Below, piece by piece: positions 11,672-23,049 of a stretch of 64,000 nucleotides of DNA (position 1 is its first letter; every line of letters begins with the position of its first letter). Both the position numbers and the translations under genes were made by a program. The notes beneath the pieces were generated by a model. It was not told the DNA's origin and ran no database searches. It saw only the letters and a list, made by a program, of their open reading frames with translations. The stretch comes from Spirodela intermedia (taxonomy: Eukaryota; Streptophyta; Magnoliopsida; Alismatales; Araceae). The stretch spans positions 126,501 to 190,500 of the forward strand of contig LR746276.1 in NCBI GenBank assembly GCA_902729315.2. The letters are read 5' to 3'.

Positions 11672-12033
11672 AACATAAGCACAGGAGGTCCACCACCTTC
11701 CCCACAATGCAGTAAAAGGAGGATTTGGCTGGCCCCCTCGATCAAGGGGGCACAGCCAGCACTTGACCTCTCCCTCCTCGGCGAGATTCCCTCTGCTCTT
11801 CAATTGACAATGTGGAGGAGGTCGCCGGGGTCTACTGCTGACCGGGAGAGTTGGCAGTCATCTTGCAACTTATGGCTTCGGGGGCTCCTTGCGACTCCCT
11901 CTCCGCCGCGTGTATTCGTTCATTCATTATGTCTTAATATTCATACGCGTTTTAATGAAGGGTGTTCGTCTCCCCGTCGCGCGGCGGCCACCCACGGCCG
12001 CCGGAGGCCCTTCTCCTCCGGTGGCCTGCGGGT
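10790..12033. other. GC-richer spacer between repeat zone and CYP707A
   Basis: Composition changes abruptly near 10,790. Open stretches on both strands (for example 10818-11084 minus and 11196-11678 plus) have no recognisable domain and overlap simple GA/CT repeats. The last part should hold the 3' UTR of CYP707A. No gene is supported. Confidence 0.5.
11632..11668. repeat. (CT)n microsatellite
   Basis: An almost pure CT run of about 37 bases, some 370 bp downstream of the CYP707A stop codon. A shorter GA run sits at 11270-11288. Confidence 0.9.
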
Positions 12034-14147
12034 TCACGCCTTGAGAGAGAGTCTGATGGGCAGCCCGTTCATGGGGATGGCGAAGGGGGAGAACTGGACA
12101 CCGCTCTTCGACTCCGTCAGCGACCACCTGGAGCAACCGCGGACTCGCGTCAACCCTCGGAAGAGGAAGAAGCAGAGGACCGTGTTGGGGAAGGACTTGG
12201 GTGTTTACCTGTACTTGGTGGTGAGGTGGTGGAAGAGAACCAGGACTTCCAGCTTGGCGAGCTCATTCCCTGGGCAGGAATGGACCCCGTTTCCAAACGG
12301 CATGAAGGTGTTCGGCTTAGGGGTCACCTGAAAACACACAGAGAGGCTCTGTCAGATTTCCGGAGAGATACTGATACTACTACTGCTGCTGCCGTATCAT
12401 CTGTCATCAGGGCGCAGAGAGAGAGAGAGGAAGGGAGCATTCACCTCGAATCTGGAGGGGTCGAACTTCTGGGGGTTAGGGAAGAAGTCCGGGCTGTGGT
12501 GGATGTTCCGGAACAGAGGCATCACCTTCCACCCCTTCGGTATGCGGTAGCCTGGAAACCAGAACAGAGACAAAACAGAGAGACTTGTCATAAAAACATG
12601 GCGGCAAAACAGAGCCTGGGAAGGTACATGGATACAGAGAGAGACAGGGAGAGAGAGAGAGAAATCTGTGAAGATAGCTATTCCAGCATACCTTCGTACT
12701 CAACATCCTCCACAGCCTCTCTGAAGGTGAAAGAGAGGATTGACGCCGCCCGTAGGGTCTCTTGGAAGACCCTGGAGGTGAGCTGCATCTTCCTGATGTC
12801 GTCCCACGTCAGGCACTCGTCCTCCCCTTCTCTCTTGCTCCTCCTGATCTCCTCTTGCTCCTCCTGTAATGAAGGATTCCTCAGTCCTCTTTCGTCTCGA
12901 TCGAGAGAGAGAGAGAATGTTTCTCTGGGTTTTACTTACAGTGACGGCTTCGAGAAGTTTGGGATCCTCGGCGAGGTACTTGAGGAGCCAGGTGATCACG
13001 CTGGCGGTGGTGTCGCGGGCGGCGAAGATGACGCCGATGATGTTATCGGAGATCTGCTCGTCGCTGAGGGACTTTTCGTTGTCCATGAGGGAACCCAGGA
13101 GGTCGGTCGCCTCCGCGCCGCGCTGCCGTCTGGAGGCGATGATCTCCGAGAGCATGCGCTCCAGCCGTCGCCGGCTTCGCATGGCGTCGTGGAAGAGGGT
13201 GCCGGGGAGGTTGATGGGCATGGAGTTATAGCCTCTCTCCAGCGCGTAGTAGCTCTGCTTCAGCTCCTCCGTGCAGAATATGTCTTCCCTCCCGAATATG
13301 GAGACCAGCGCCACGTTGAAGGCGTACTGCGACAGACGGGAGGGAGGAGATGAATTACAAGCACCAAACCAGGAGCTAGAGAGAGAGAGAGAGAGAGAAC
13401 AGGGTGTCAGGACTCACGGATTTCATCTCTTGGTAGGCGTTGATGAGGCGGCCATCCCAGGAGCGGAGGGCCTCCACAGCGGTGGCTTCCACGCCGGCCA
13501 CCTTGTGCCGGATGGCTTCGGCGGAGAAGGCCCGGAGGACGAGGCGGCGGAGAAGGTTGTGGTAGGGGCCCTGCTGGAAGAAGATGGCCTGGTGCCCGAT
13601 CATCCGCTCTTTGCTGGCGGGGAAGGTGGGCTTGAAGAGCTTGGCCTGCGTGGACAAGACGAACTTGGCCCCCTCCGGACTGGAAATCATCACGCAGGGG
13701 CATCCCAGCATGTGCGTCTTGAACACCGGCCCGTACCTGCCGACATAGATGGCGAGAAGAATGAGACGAGGGAGTCATAAACTTTAGGTCGGCAATGCGG
13801 CGGCCGGCCCCAGCAGAAGGGCCACAGCGAGAGAGAGAGAGAGAGACTGACCTCTTCTGTTTATGGGAGAAGAAGGCGATGGGGTTCTTGGAGTATATCT
13901 GGAAGGTCTCGCCGATGTAGGGCCAGCCCATTGAGCCCGGCGGGAGGGGGAGCCTCCGGAGCGGGGAAAAGGAGGGGGAGAGCTTCAGGGCCTGGAGGAG
14001 CTTGGACCGGAAGGCAGAGAGGAAGGCGAAGAGAGCAGGGCAGAGCAGGAGGGACACCAGCGGCAGCAACATAGGGCCAGAGGAAGGGGTGAGGGCGGAG
14101 CCCGGGTCGATGAGCGAAAGACTGGCCGCGGTGGCTGTAGCGTTCAT
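12034..14147 (-). CDS. CYP707A: abscisic acid 8'-hydroxylase, cytochrome P450 CYP707A
   Basis: Hydroxylates ABA at C-8', the committed step of ABA breakdown, at the ER membrane (family knowledge). Exons (minus): 14147-13852, 13736-13418, 13326-12940, 12863-12692, 12551-12445, 12327-12209, 12127-12034. Phases match, giving 497 residues. Visible parts: membrane anchor MLLPLVSLLLCPALFAFLSA from about residue 26; LPLPPGSMGWPYIGETFQIY; PTFPASKERMIGHQAIFF; I-helix FAARDTTAS near 306-314; ExxR helix ETLR at 369-372; FDPSRF; heme loop PFGNGVHSCPGNELA with the Cys ligand near 445; C-terminal GVQFSPFAIPMNGLPI. An in-frame ATG at 14279 lies at the TATA box, upstream of any TSS it would set, so I start at 14147, the first ATG after it, which has G at -3. 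Five of six introns contain CT runs near their donor sites. Confidence 0.95.
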
Positions 14148-14280
14148 TACCGGAGGGGTGAAGAGAACCAGGGACGGACCCGGAAAGAGAAATCTGGGGA
14201 GGAGTAGAGGGCTTGAGCTACTGGGGATGGTAACGAGGAGGATGGTTTGGATCTGCGGAAAAGCGTTAGGGATGGGCAAC

Positions 14281-14288
14281 TATTTATA
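14281..14288 (-). promoter_or_regulatory. TATA box of CYP707A
   Basis: Minus-strand TATAAATA, about 135 bp before the ATG at 14147. A start of transcription some 30 bp downstream (near 14,255) would leave a leader of about 110 bases free of upstream ATGs. A (CT)n/(GA)n tract lies about 35 bp upstream of it. Confidence 0.75.
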
Positions 14289-14319
14289 GGGGGCGGCACA
14301 GCTCGAATCCGCCCATGGG

Positions 14320-14322
<3 letters not shown>

Positions 14323-14370
<48 letters not shown>
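14323..14370. repeat. (CT)24 microsatellite at the CYP707A core promoter
   Basis: A pure CT run on the plus strand, reading GA in the direction of CYP707A, immediately upstream of the TATA box. GA repeats at plant promoters are known sites for BBR/BPC factors; that role here is inference. Confidence 0.9.
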
Positions 14371-14373
<3 letters not shown>

Positions 14374-14947
14374 AGATATATAATATATAATCAATTAATC
14401 GGCATATTTACTGGCGGAAGTACGACAGTGTCATCGTCCCCATAGGAGACGGTAACATAGAGAGAGATCAATGGGAGGGGTGTTGACGTGGATTCAGGGA
14501 ATTGGGGGGGCTCATAGGCTATGGAACGTGTCATAGCATGCATCGAAGACTTTGTTGACTCAGCCTCGGCTTCGGGGAAGAACGGAGGGGGGATATTATT
14601 ATTAACGAAGGGTTTTGCTGATCGAACACCAAACTTGCCGCATCTTCTGATACTAACCTGTATTCCTTTTATTTAGATATCTGCCCTGACTTCTTCAGAT
14701 CGACCACGTAGTCCAAACGCACACTTTTCTTCTTATGATGGTAAGAAAATCATGGGCGACAGCCCAATCCTCGTCGCGACAGTGCACGTGGACGATCCGA
14801 ATTGATCTACAGGCACCGATACGCTGCCAGGTTGACTCCGCTGGCTCTCTCAGGGACTGAACCCCCGGCGGCAGCGGCGGTGTGGGGTTGCCGCCAGGTT
14901 CCCTGGCCGACTTCGATCCGGACAGCGTAGGATTACTGATCTACCAT

Positions 14948-15038
14948 CCCTCTCTCTCTCTCTCTTCCTCTCTCTCTCTCTCTCTCTCTCCATCTCTTTC
15001 CCTCTCTCCCTCTCTCCCTCTCTCTCTTCCACTCGCTT

Positions 15039-15085
<47 letters not shown>

Positions 15086-15112
15086 CTCTCCCTCTCTGCC
15101 TCTCTCTCTCTC
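14948..15112. repeat. long imperfect CT-rich tract (about 165 bp)
   Basis: Nearly all pyrimidine on the plus strand, composed of CT runs with occasional TTCC, CCC and TGCA interruptions. The longest pure run is near 15,050-15,080. Confidence 0.9.
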
Positions 15113-15521
15113 GTCGAAGGTGGGGCGTAGCACGGTCGTGATCACGATGACGGGGATGATATGGCTAAGTCTAGAAGCGGCGCCATGATTGTGGAGAGTG
15201 AGGCCAAGGTCTCTCGGTGGTGGTACGCAGACAAGGTAGGGGTCCGAGGTGATGGGTAGAGAGATAGGGAGATGCATGCATTGAAGGAGGTGAATGGGGA
15301 AAGACGACATTCATGGCGAGGGATATCATATCATATCGAATTGTTCTAATGGGGAGGCTCATGCACTGCACCACGTCATTTACAAAGGCGCCACTCGTCT
15401 TGTTGTGCCATGGGGGATGCCCCTGCCTCAATAAACCCCCTCTCTCGCTGAAACCCGGGGCAGGCTGTTTGTTTTCCTCACACTCCGTCGGCGCTTCGTC
15501 GACAAGTAGAGATATTTGTAT

Positions 15522-15524
<3 letters not shown>

Positions 15525-15558
<34 letters not shown>
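15525..15558. repeat. (GA)17 microsatellite
   Basis: Pure GA run of 34 bases. It lies on the same side of CYP707A as the CT tract at 14.95-15.11 kb but in the opposite strand sense. Confidence 0.9.
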
Positions 15559-15559
<1 letters not shown>

Positions 15560-16038
15560 GCCCTTTCAACGGTCGAAGGAAGCAAAAGCCATTTGAGGGC
15601 TCGGTTGTGGCTACCCGTTTAGGGAGAGCACACGCAAATAGCTCGCTAAGGTAACGTCGGATTGCTTCCATTAGAGACGTCTATTGCAGTACAAGTAGCC
15701 AGAAGCGGGTCATCTGAGTTAGTACGACCATGGGATCCTAACACGTGTGTCCCCCGAGAGATTTCCGTATCCGCCTGAGCTCGCTCCGCCAGCGTCTCAT
15801 GACGTCCAGAAGGCGTCCTGCGTGGCAAGAACCCGTCGCTCTCGGTGGGAAAAACCAGGCCCAAAACCGCTTCATTTCGCGGGGAGGATGACGATGAATG
15901 CAAAAAAAAAAAGAGACCTTTCACCGACGGCGACAGCGTATCGCATCACCTGTCGCCCGATTTGATAATAAATCAACGTGTCCGCCGGCCACTAGATGCC
16001 CTACCAATCGCGTCGTCGTGAACGTCGGCCACTTCAAA

Positions 16039-17080
16039 TGTCAACTTTCCGCAGATAGGTCCGCGGGGGGTGGGGCGGGGGAGGCGTTGACATTTAGATA
16101 TTCCCGCACGCGAGCCGCAGTAGCACCAAGGATGCCATAACCGGAGTTTTTCCAACTTCATGTCGTCGACGTTGACGTGGTCGGAAAGTGTTTGCGCCAA
16201 CATGAACTCAACCAACCGTCTATCTATCTAAGTCAACCGAGAAAAAAACAGAAGAAAAGCGAAGGCATCCACGAATCCACTTGGACGCGGAAGGCGAAGG
16301 CATGCCCGAAGCCCGTTACAAAGGCGTCTGAAGATTTTACCCCCACGTCCTGAGGAAGAGGAGGAAATTCAAGTCTCTTCTGGCAGGCCTGTCGATGTCT
16401 TAGTAGGTCGTCCACGCGTCGCATGGGAAGCCGATTGAAACCCCGTGTTTTAGGGGAATCGGTCGACATTTTCATTCGACCTTCGCGGCGAAGACGGTGG
16501 ATGGACTTTGAGCATTAAATTCCCTCGCGTCCACCGTCTACCTTCACACTTGAATGCCTCCTGAGGTAGAGGACAGGGGGAGACGTCCTCAAGGTCGCTC
16601 CCGTCGGCTCCATAGACTACGCCGCTGATACCCCCGCTAGACCGGGATCTGCCGTGGCGATGCGCCTTCCAATGGTTGATGTCAATTCAGTCATCGCAGC
16701 GATCATGGTCAACGCGCTTGCCTACTGTCCACACGGGTCCGAGCGCGGTCAGCCTCGCCGGTGCAGCGCGTTCGTCTTTGAAATCTCGCCTTCGTCCTTG
16801 CCAGATGTCGAATAGATCAACAGACAGAATCCAAGTCAACGTCATACGTGCTGGGGTGGGGGGGTTGACGTGGTTATTCGGGCGGGGGGTAAAAATTGTC
16901 GCAGCGCCTCAGCATGGTTTCCATGCAACTGCCTCCACCTACCCTCTCGGAAGTCTACACAATTGCGATGCACCCCTTAATCATCTGATGTCCGTCTCTC
17001 TCTCTCCCTTCTTCTGCGGAGTCGGTTGCGGAGAGAAACTCAAGGCGTCAACGGTGGCTGGAGAAGAACAAAAGGGGTCA
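16039..17080. promoter_or_regulatory. cluster of TTGAC (W-box core) motifs
   Basis: I count ten TTGAC/GTCAA in about 1.05 kb (near 16039, 16087, 16172, 16231, 16681, 16707, 16836, 16865, 17047 and 17076). About two would be expected by chance in balanced sequence. Two sit in the longer word GTTGACGTGG, which merges a W-box core with the ABRE/G-box-type ACGTGG. It lies 1.8-2.8 kb upstream of the CYP707A start. WRKY or bZIP control is inference. Confidence 0.4.
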
Positions 17081-17618
17081 AATAATCCCTCGCATTAAAA
17101 CCATGGAGTACGCTCTCGGATGGTGAACGTAAGATGGGTAGCAACCACCGAATCCGATACGGCATAGTCTTTGCGGGCCCCAATGTTCCTCATCCCATGG
17201 GCCTTGCCAACCGTAATCAATCATCGCCTCAGGCGGATGAGAGCCTTCGAAAGGCTCTCTGATCTCTGTGTCTGGAATGGTGTCGTTGAGCGGTCGCCTC
17301 GAGGGGATCGGGCTCTCGCAGGCAAACCCCGTTGAGAAAAAGTGCAAGAACCGGGACATCGGAGAGAGAGACCGCGCATAAACGGGATAAATAAGAATAC
17401 GCATCCTTGTGGATTGCCGCCTCGTTTAATAAGTAGAACAGTCAAGGGATGTCCGGCCCGATAAAGGATGGTTTCATCGCTTTTGCTGCTTGGCTATCCA
17501 GGATCGTCTTAATTTTATAACAAAATCCCCACCCATTGTCCAGGTGCATAGAGAGATAGAAAGATAGATAGATAAATCTTACATATCTATACATATATGT
17601 AGAAACATATATGTGAAT

Positions 17619-17619
<1 letters not shown>

Positions 17620-17692
<73 letters not shown>
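17620..17692. repeat. (GA)36 microsatellite
   Basis: A 73-base uninterrupted GA run, the longest pure dinucleotide tract in the window. It is preceded by an ATACATATATGT-type palindromic AT stretch at about 17,575-17,615. Confidence 0.95.
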
Positions 17693-17694
<2 letters not shown>

Positions 17695-20574
17695 CGGCAA
17701 AGATAATGCGACGTGGGCCCCTGGGACAAAAGTCTTCTTTGTGGGGGGTGCGACAGCTTCGAGGGCTTGGGTTTTTGCTCATTGTGATGTGGCTGTTCCC
17801 ATCATCGAAAGTGGATGAACTGAACTGGGTAGGAAGAGTGACGGGGAATAAGGGCTCATCTCCTCCCGTCTTTGGAGTCGGCAAGCCTCTCACTGCGGGT
17901 CCCACAAAAATATAATAAATGAAGCGTTCAAAATGATATATTTGGCATCATCACTGGGGGACAAGTATTAGGTGGGCAAATCGTCTTATTCGAAATCAGT
18001 CAACCAATAATTGAAGCGGGCGCATGTATTTTATTAAAGTAAATGATTTATGTACCTTTCAGCGTTAGTCAATTTTACTAAAAAAGGTTGCAATATATTT
18101 TTGAACTTCAGTTGATTGTTTAGTATCCTTTTGTCCGTCTGACGCCAGCGCTTTCGTGCAGGACAGCATTATCCTCTCCATTTGAAAACTACTGCCGCCA
18201 TGGCAACCCTTGTTCGTGATATGATCTTGAGTGAGAGAGAGCAGGAGAGAGAGATGCACACGACCCTATCCCTTTCGTCCTTTTAATCTCGGCGAAAATC
18301 TGGGCGTCTAAGTGGGAACTGAGGATGTCGGAGGGGAACACCTGACTACCTGCGGATACCGTCGCACTTGTTAAGGAGAGAGAAAGCTTCACCCAAATGG
18401 CTCTGGTTCTCGTCACAGGCTGCCGCCTTCTTCCACGAATTTCCTGCCCTCTGGATGAGATAACTGGCGGATGATCCTCCGAGGGATATCTGGTAAAGGG
18501 ATTTTTCAGTGGCATCTCTCTCGGTGTTTTCTGGACGAACCAGCGGAGGGCACGACAATAAATAATCATACTTTGGGACACTGAGTCCGGATGCTGGCTG
18601 CGTTATCGGAGACCTCGACTGCGATGCCCACATTTATATCTTATCCAAAGAGGGAACTTGAAGCGCGTCGATAAGACCCTGTACGACGCTATTGTAAGGC
18701 GATCTTCCCGCCAATAGCACAAGAAGATTCGATGATCTCAGTCAGTACCATTCAAGGAGAGTATCAAGGTCTGCGAGTGCCTACTTTTCGTGAAAGATAC
18801 TCTTAGGTCTTTCCTGTGATACTAATCTTCAGGCCGTGCCTCCGTTGTCTTCTTTCACTCGCCGGAGCAGCCACAGGCCACTCGTTGAGCGGGCATGTGG
18901 AGAGGACAATAGAGGACGAAAAGACGTGGCGGTGACCGGAGGATTAAATAATTGATAAAAATAAACGAATGGATCCGACCCTTTTGGATGTCATTGATTA
19001 CGTTGACAAGCATGTACATACACTCCCCCGATAACTAGCTCATTCACCCTCACCACCCGGCTGACGACGATTCGAGCATCATCCCGTGATCATGGTCGGA
19101 AGAGCTCCTTCGGGGCCAACGCAACTCTACAAGTCCAAGTGGGTCTTAGAATAATCGATTGATCTTATGAATTGATCCGTCGAATTGCGCAGTCCGCACC
19201 CCTCTTTCGAGAGAACCAATAGAACGTATATTTTATTTTATTTTAAGAACGATGCATAGATCAGAACTTTCCTGGACGGCGGACGACGTTTCGTGGCAGG
19301 TGACTCGTCAAATCACGATAAGACTATCCCAGTGGAAAGCTGTGGGCCGTTGATACATACGCATTCAACGGTCAGGCTTTAGCTATTGAATGGCCATCCA
19401 AGACTCCCAGCGGCCTACACGTCTGTTTATAGTCAACGGGGGACATATATCAAAAGTTGACTCAGAAAAAGAATCCAGTTGGCATCGGACCACCTCTCTA
19501 GTCGTCGTCCACCCCCAAGTCGAGAGAGGATAAGACTTTCGGCCTTCTAAAACAGAACAACTAAGAGAAGTGCTGGAGGGGAGAGAGAAGAATGAGAGTG
19601 CAACTCTTCAGGAAATCCCATTCCACCAATGGCTCCCCAAGCAAGCCCCCGAATCAACGCGTCAACGGCTGGGTCTTGATCTTATGTATCACGCTGATTC
19701 GACTACTCTAGGTCTACGTGTCGTCCCTGTCAACCCTCAGCTGGCTCCATTGCCACACCCGCTCATGCTGCGAGCCTGCCCCACGCTGGTAGAGAGGACT
19801 CAGGGGAGAGCGGGAAGAGCGACGTAGAATGGAGGCAGGCGAGTGCAGGATGAGAGCGAGCAGGAAAAACGAGGCCATTGTCGCGTCCTGAAGGGTTCAG
19901 GCGAGTGCAGGATGGGTCGAATGGTCCCGATTTACGGACTAGAACTCTGGGCCTGAAAACGTGTCCAGCACATCACATCCGTGCCCGTTGTCGTGTGTAC
20001 ATATAGCACGGCCTGCTTTAATCAGATCATATCCAATATAAGATTGCAACAAAATCATATCTCTATACACCTTCTAACAAATCTTAAGCATCACTCAAAT
20101 ATCGAAGCATATTCAAATGGCTATCTGTCAATCAAGAAAAGGCTAAGAAAAGCACACAAATTTAGACATCAAAAGCTTTAGAAAAACACATTTGAAAAAA
20201 AAGCTAAACACTTTACCCTTTTCCTTATTAACCTTTCTTTATTTTCACATCTTCTTAGATATTTATTTTGCATTAATTTATACTTGAAAAAACATAATCG
20301 GAAACAATTAACTAGATCTAATAATTTATATGTTCATCCAACATTTAGCATAACAAGAACATATTTAAAATTTTAACTTTTAATTATATATGTCAACATC
20401 AAAATACTTAAGGCGACAATTTTTTATAGATTTTTTATTTTTATAAAATTTAATAAAGTTTTAGCAATCATAAATTGTTGAAAGATCAAGGATATCATCA
20501 TGAAAAGAAATATATGTACATTTTTAATATGACACACAATATATATAATTAGTCACATAAAGTAATAGATGTGC

Positions 20575-20640
20575 AATGCTCCCCCTAAATGTGTGAAAAA
20601 AAACTATTTCATATTTTTCTCTCCACCTTTTGTCAACGTC
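20575..20640 (-). mobile_element. Sirevirus-type polypurine-tract relic
   Basis: On the minus strand two purine blocks about 35 bases apart can be read: TTGACAAAAGGTGGAGAG and then CACATTTAGGGGGAGCA. Repeated GGGGGAG-type tracts before the 3' LTR are typical of Sireviruses (copia superfamily). No LTR was identified beside it, so this is a fragment. Confidence 0.45.
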
Positions 20641-23049
20641 ACTAAATGGAAATACATATAATTCAATGGAATGAAAGACATATCAAGACGATGCATATGG
20701 ATGTAATGTTACATGATCAACTTTGATTTCAAGTGCGACCACCTTTTCTTCAGTCTCAATTACTTGATCTTCAATGTGGGAATGGACCTCGAAGATCTTC
20801 TTAGAAAAACTTTGAAATTCCTGATATTTTTCTTGTTAGGTTTAATGATTCTCATATTGATGGATAATCATATATAGAAAAAAAAATCTCGAATATGTTT
20901 GAATATATTAACTCTAGAATCAATATAGAAATCATTAGATATAATTTCTTATATTGTTCAAATATATTTTTTCAGCCATCTTATGAAGAAAAAAGATGTA
21001 AAAAGACATTTATCCATAAAACTAATCGTATAAAGCAAAATAAATAGAATTAGAAAAAAGTAACAAGAGAGACAATATCAAAGAAATGTAAAAAAAATAT
21101 GACTAACGGATGTAGATTGACCTTGTTTGAAACTGATCAAATTCATAACCTAATCATGTAGTCTAATAAAAGGTAGATTCACATGTTAACCCAAGCAATA
21201 AGTGACCTGTCATATCTTAAAAATTTTGTATGCGAACCTTTAAGATTTTGAGCTCTATAAATAACCAAGTTAAAGAGTTTTCAAATTATTCCTTAAAATA
21301 TTCATCATCTCTTTCTATATGTTTATGAACCTACAAGAGAAACTTTATTAAAATCTCTTGCTTAAGCTTCCTCCGACACATAATTCATTAACATTGAGAC
21401 TATCCTTTCAACATCCAAGTATTAGTGTAATTTCCTTAAGACTTAATTTATGATGTGAAGCCATTCTAGGGGAGTGTAACCAATAATAGTGGAAAGACAA
21501 GCTAGTTCCATGGTGTCTAGTGATAGCCAATAGACCTCTACATTCTATTGTACAAGGCATTACTTATCTCATAAAGTTCACATGTATTTTTTCGTAGGAG
21601 AATAATGGAAACTAAAGGTATGAACTCTTAAAAAGTGGATATAAGTAAAAAAAATGTAAAACCACTTGAAATATATGTATCTAACACATATTAGACTTTA
21701 ATGTGTTGACCCAATGTGTCAACCCATCCAACAAGTAGTGTGTTAACTCATACTAGTTAATGTAGACTCAATAATTTTTGTGTCAACCCCTAAAAGAATG
21801 TGTTTGACACAGTATACTTGATATTGGTCTAAACTATTGAAATCATGTAAATATGATAAAATTAACTAGAAAACTATCTCAACCCCTCGGTATATATTCA
21901 AGCCTATAGGGGAATCATACCCATGATATATGTGTAGAGTCCTCTTGTATACTCTAGCCTATTAGAATATATATGAAAATATGAGTGCTAATAAGAGCAA
22001 ATAATAGAGAGGTTTGATTCCTAAAAATACTTTGCATTTGACAAAGAATAAGAGGTCTAAGGTTCATGAGGATGGCAAACAATACAATATAAAGATTGAT
22101 TTTTTTATAAGTCAATCTAATCCATCACTCATAAGAATGAGAAGGTGAGTGAAAAGTTGACAAATTATATGATAATGAAGTTTAATTTTATGAGCATTTT
22201 TTGGTATCAAGGTTGTAAGGCTTGAGATGGATGAATAATACATGGGAATATGAAAAAAACTAACTACTACTCAACACATTGAAAGGGAAAGTCATACTCA
22301 AAATTTGGAGTTGCCCCAATAAGAAGAACATGATTTTAACTTCCTAAACCATGGAGAGCGCCAATTATAATAATTACATATGTTTATTATTTATCTCTGT
22401 AAAATTGAAAGGATACCAATTGGTGATGTGATAGGGTTAAACTTTGGAGAATATTAATACTAAAGTTTTGTGAGTTAGCAATAGTATACCCATTCAAGGT
22501 TGATATCACCTTGAGTTTATTTGATTGCAGAAAATTCAGTCAACTCAATGGAGAAGTGACAATGCCTTAATAAGATATTTGGTGGGCAGGAGCCAATAGG
22601 GTGACATTGTCTTAACAAGCTATTTGGTAGGCCTAAACTAGTAATGCCAATGGAGGTTTTACAATGCCTTATAGACTATATGATGAGCTAAACGTAGTAT
22701 TAGAGGTGGGTTAAGGGTTGAACTACTCTAAATGTGTGTGGGATTTCTATTTGTATCTTTTTTTTTCCACCCCTACTCACAAAAATAGTGTTCTACATAG
22801 CATTAAATTATAAAAAGTAATCTATTTTTTCAATCTTATTATATAATCTAATTATGTATTTAGTGGAAAAAAGACTAACATTAATTACTTATGTTATAAT
22901 TGATTATAATGTATCTCTAAACATAGAAAAGAAGTACACAGTTGATTTCATTGTCTACTAACTTAGCAAGAATAGATCTCAAGATTACTTTCAATTAAAA
23001 TACAAATCACTATTTAGAATTAATCAGAACTAAGTATACTCATCCCCTT

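Larger units (their letters stand above)
14371..19975. other. gene-free, microsatellite-rich upstream region
   Basis: About 5.6 kb of intermediate GC with no recognisable protein on either strand. Long open stretches mostly follow CT/GA repeats and give poly-Ser-Leu or poly-Arg-Glu. The region is rich in TTGAC/GTCAA and contains three copies of GTTGACGTGG (14482, 16171, 16864). AGGCGAGTGCAGGATG is repeated near 19,836 and 19,899. It is the 5' side of CYP707A, so distal regulatory sequence is possible. Confidence 0.45.

Noticed and set aside
11962-13353. 463-codon open frame on the plus strand
   Set aside because: It runs antisense through CYP707A exons 3 to 7 and their introns. GC-rich coding DNA often leaves the opposite strand open, and the peptide has no domain.
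14882-15310. Open frames rich in Ser-Leu or Arg-Glu around 15 kb
   Set aside because: They are translations of the CT/GA microsatellite and carry no other sequence character.
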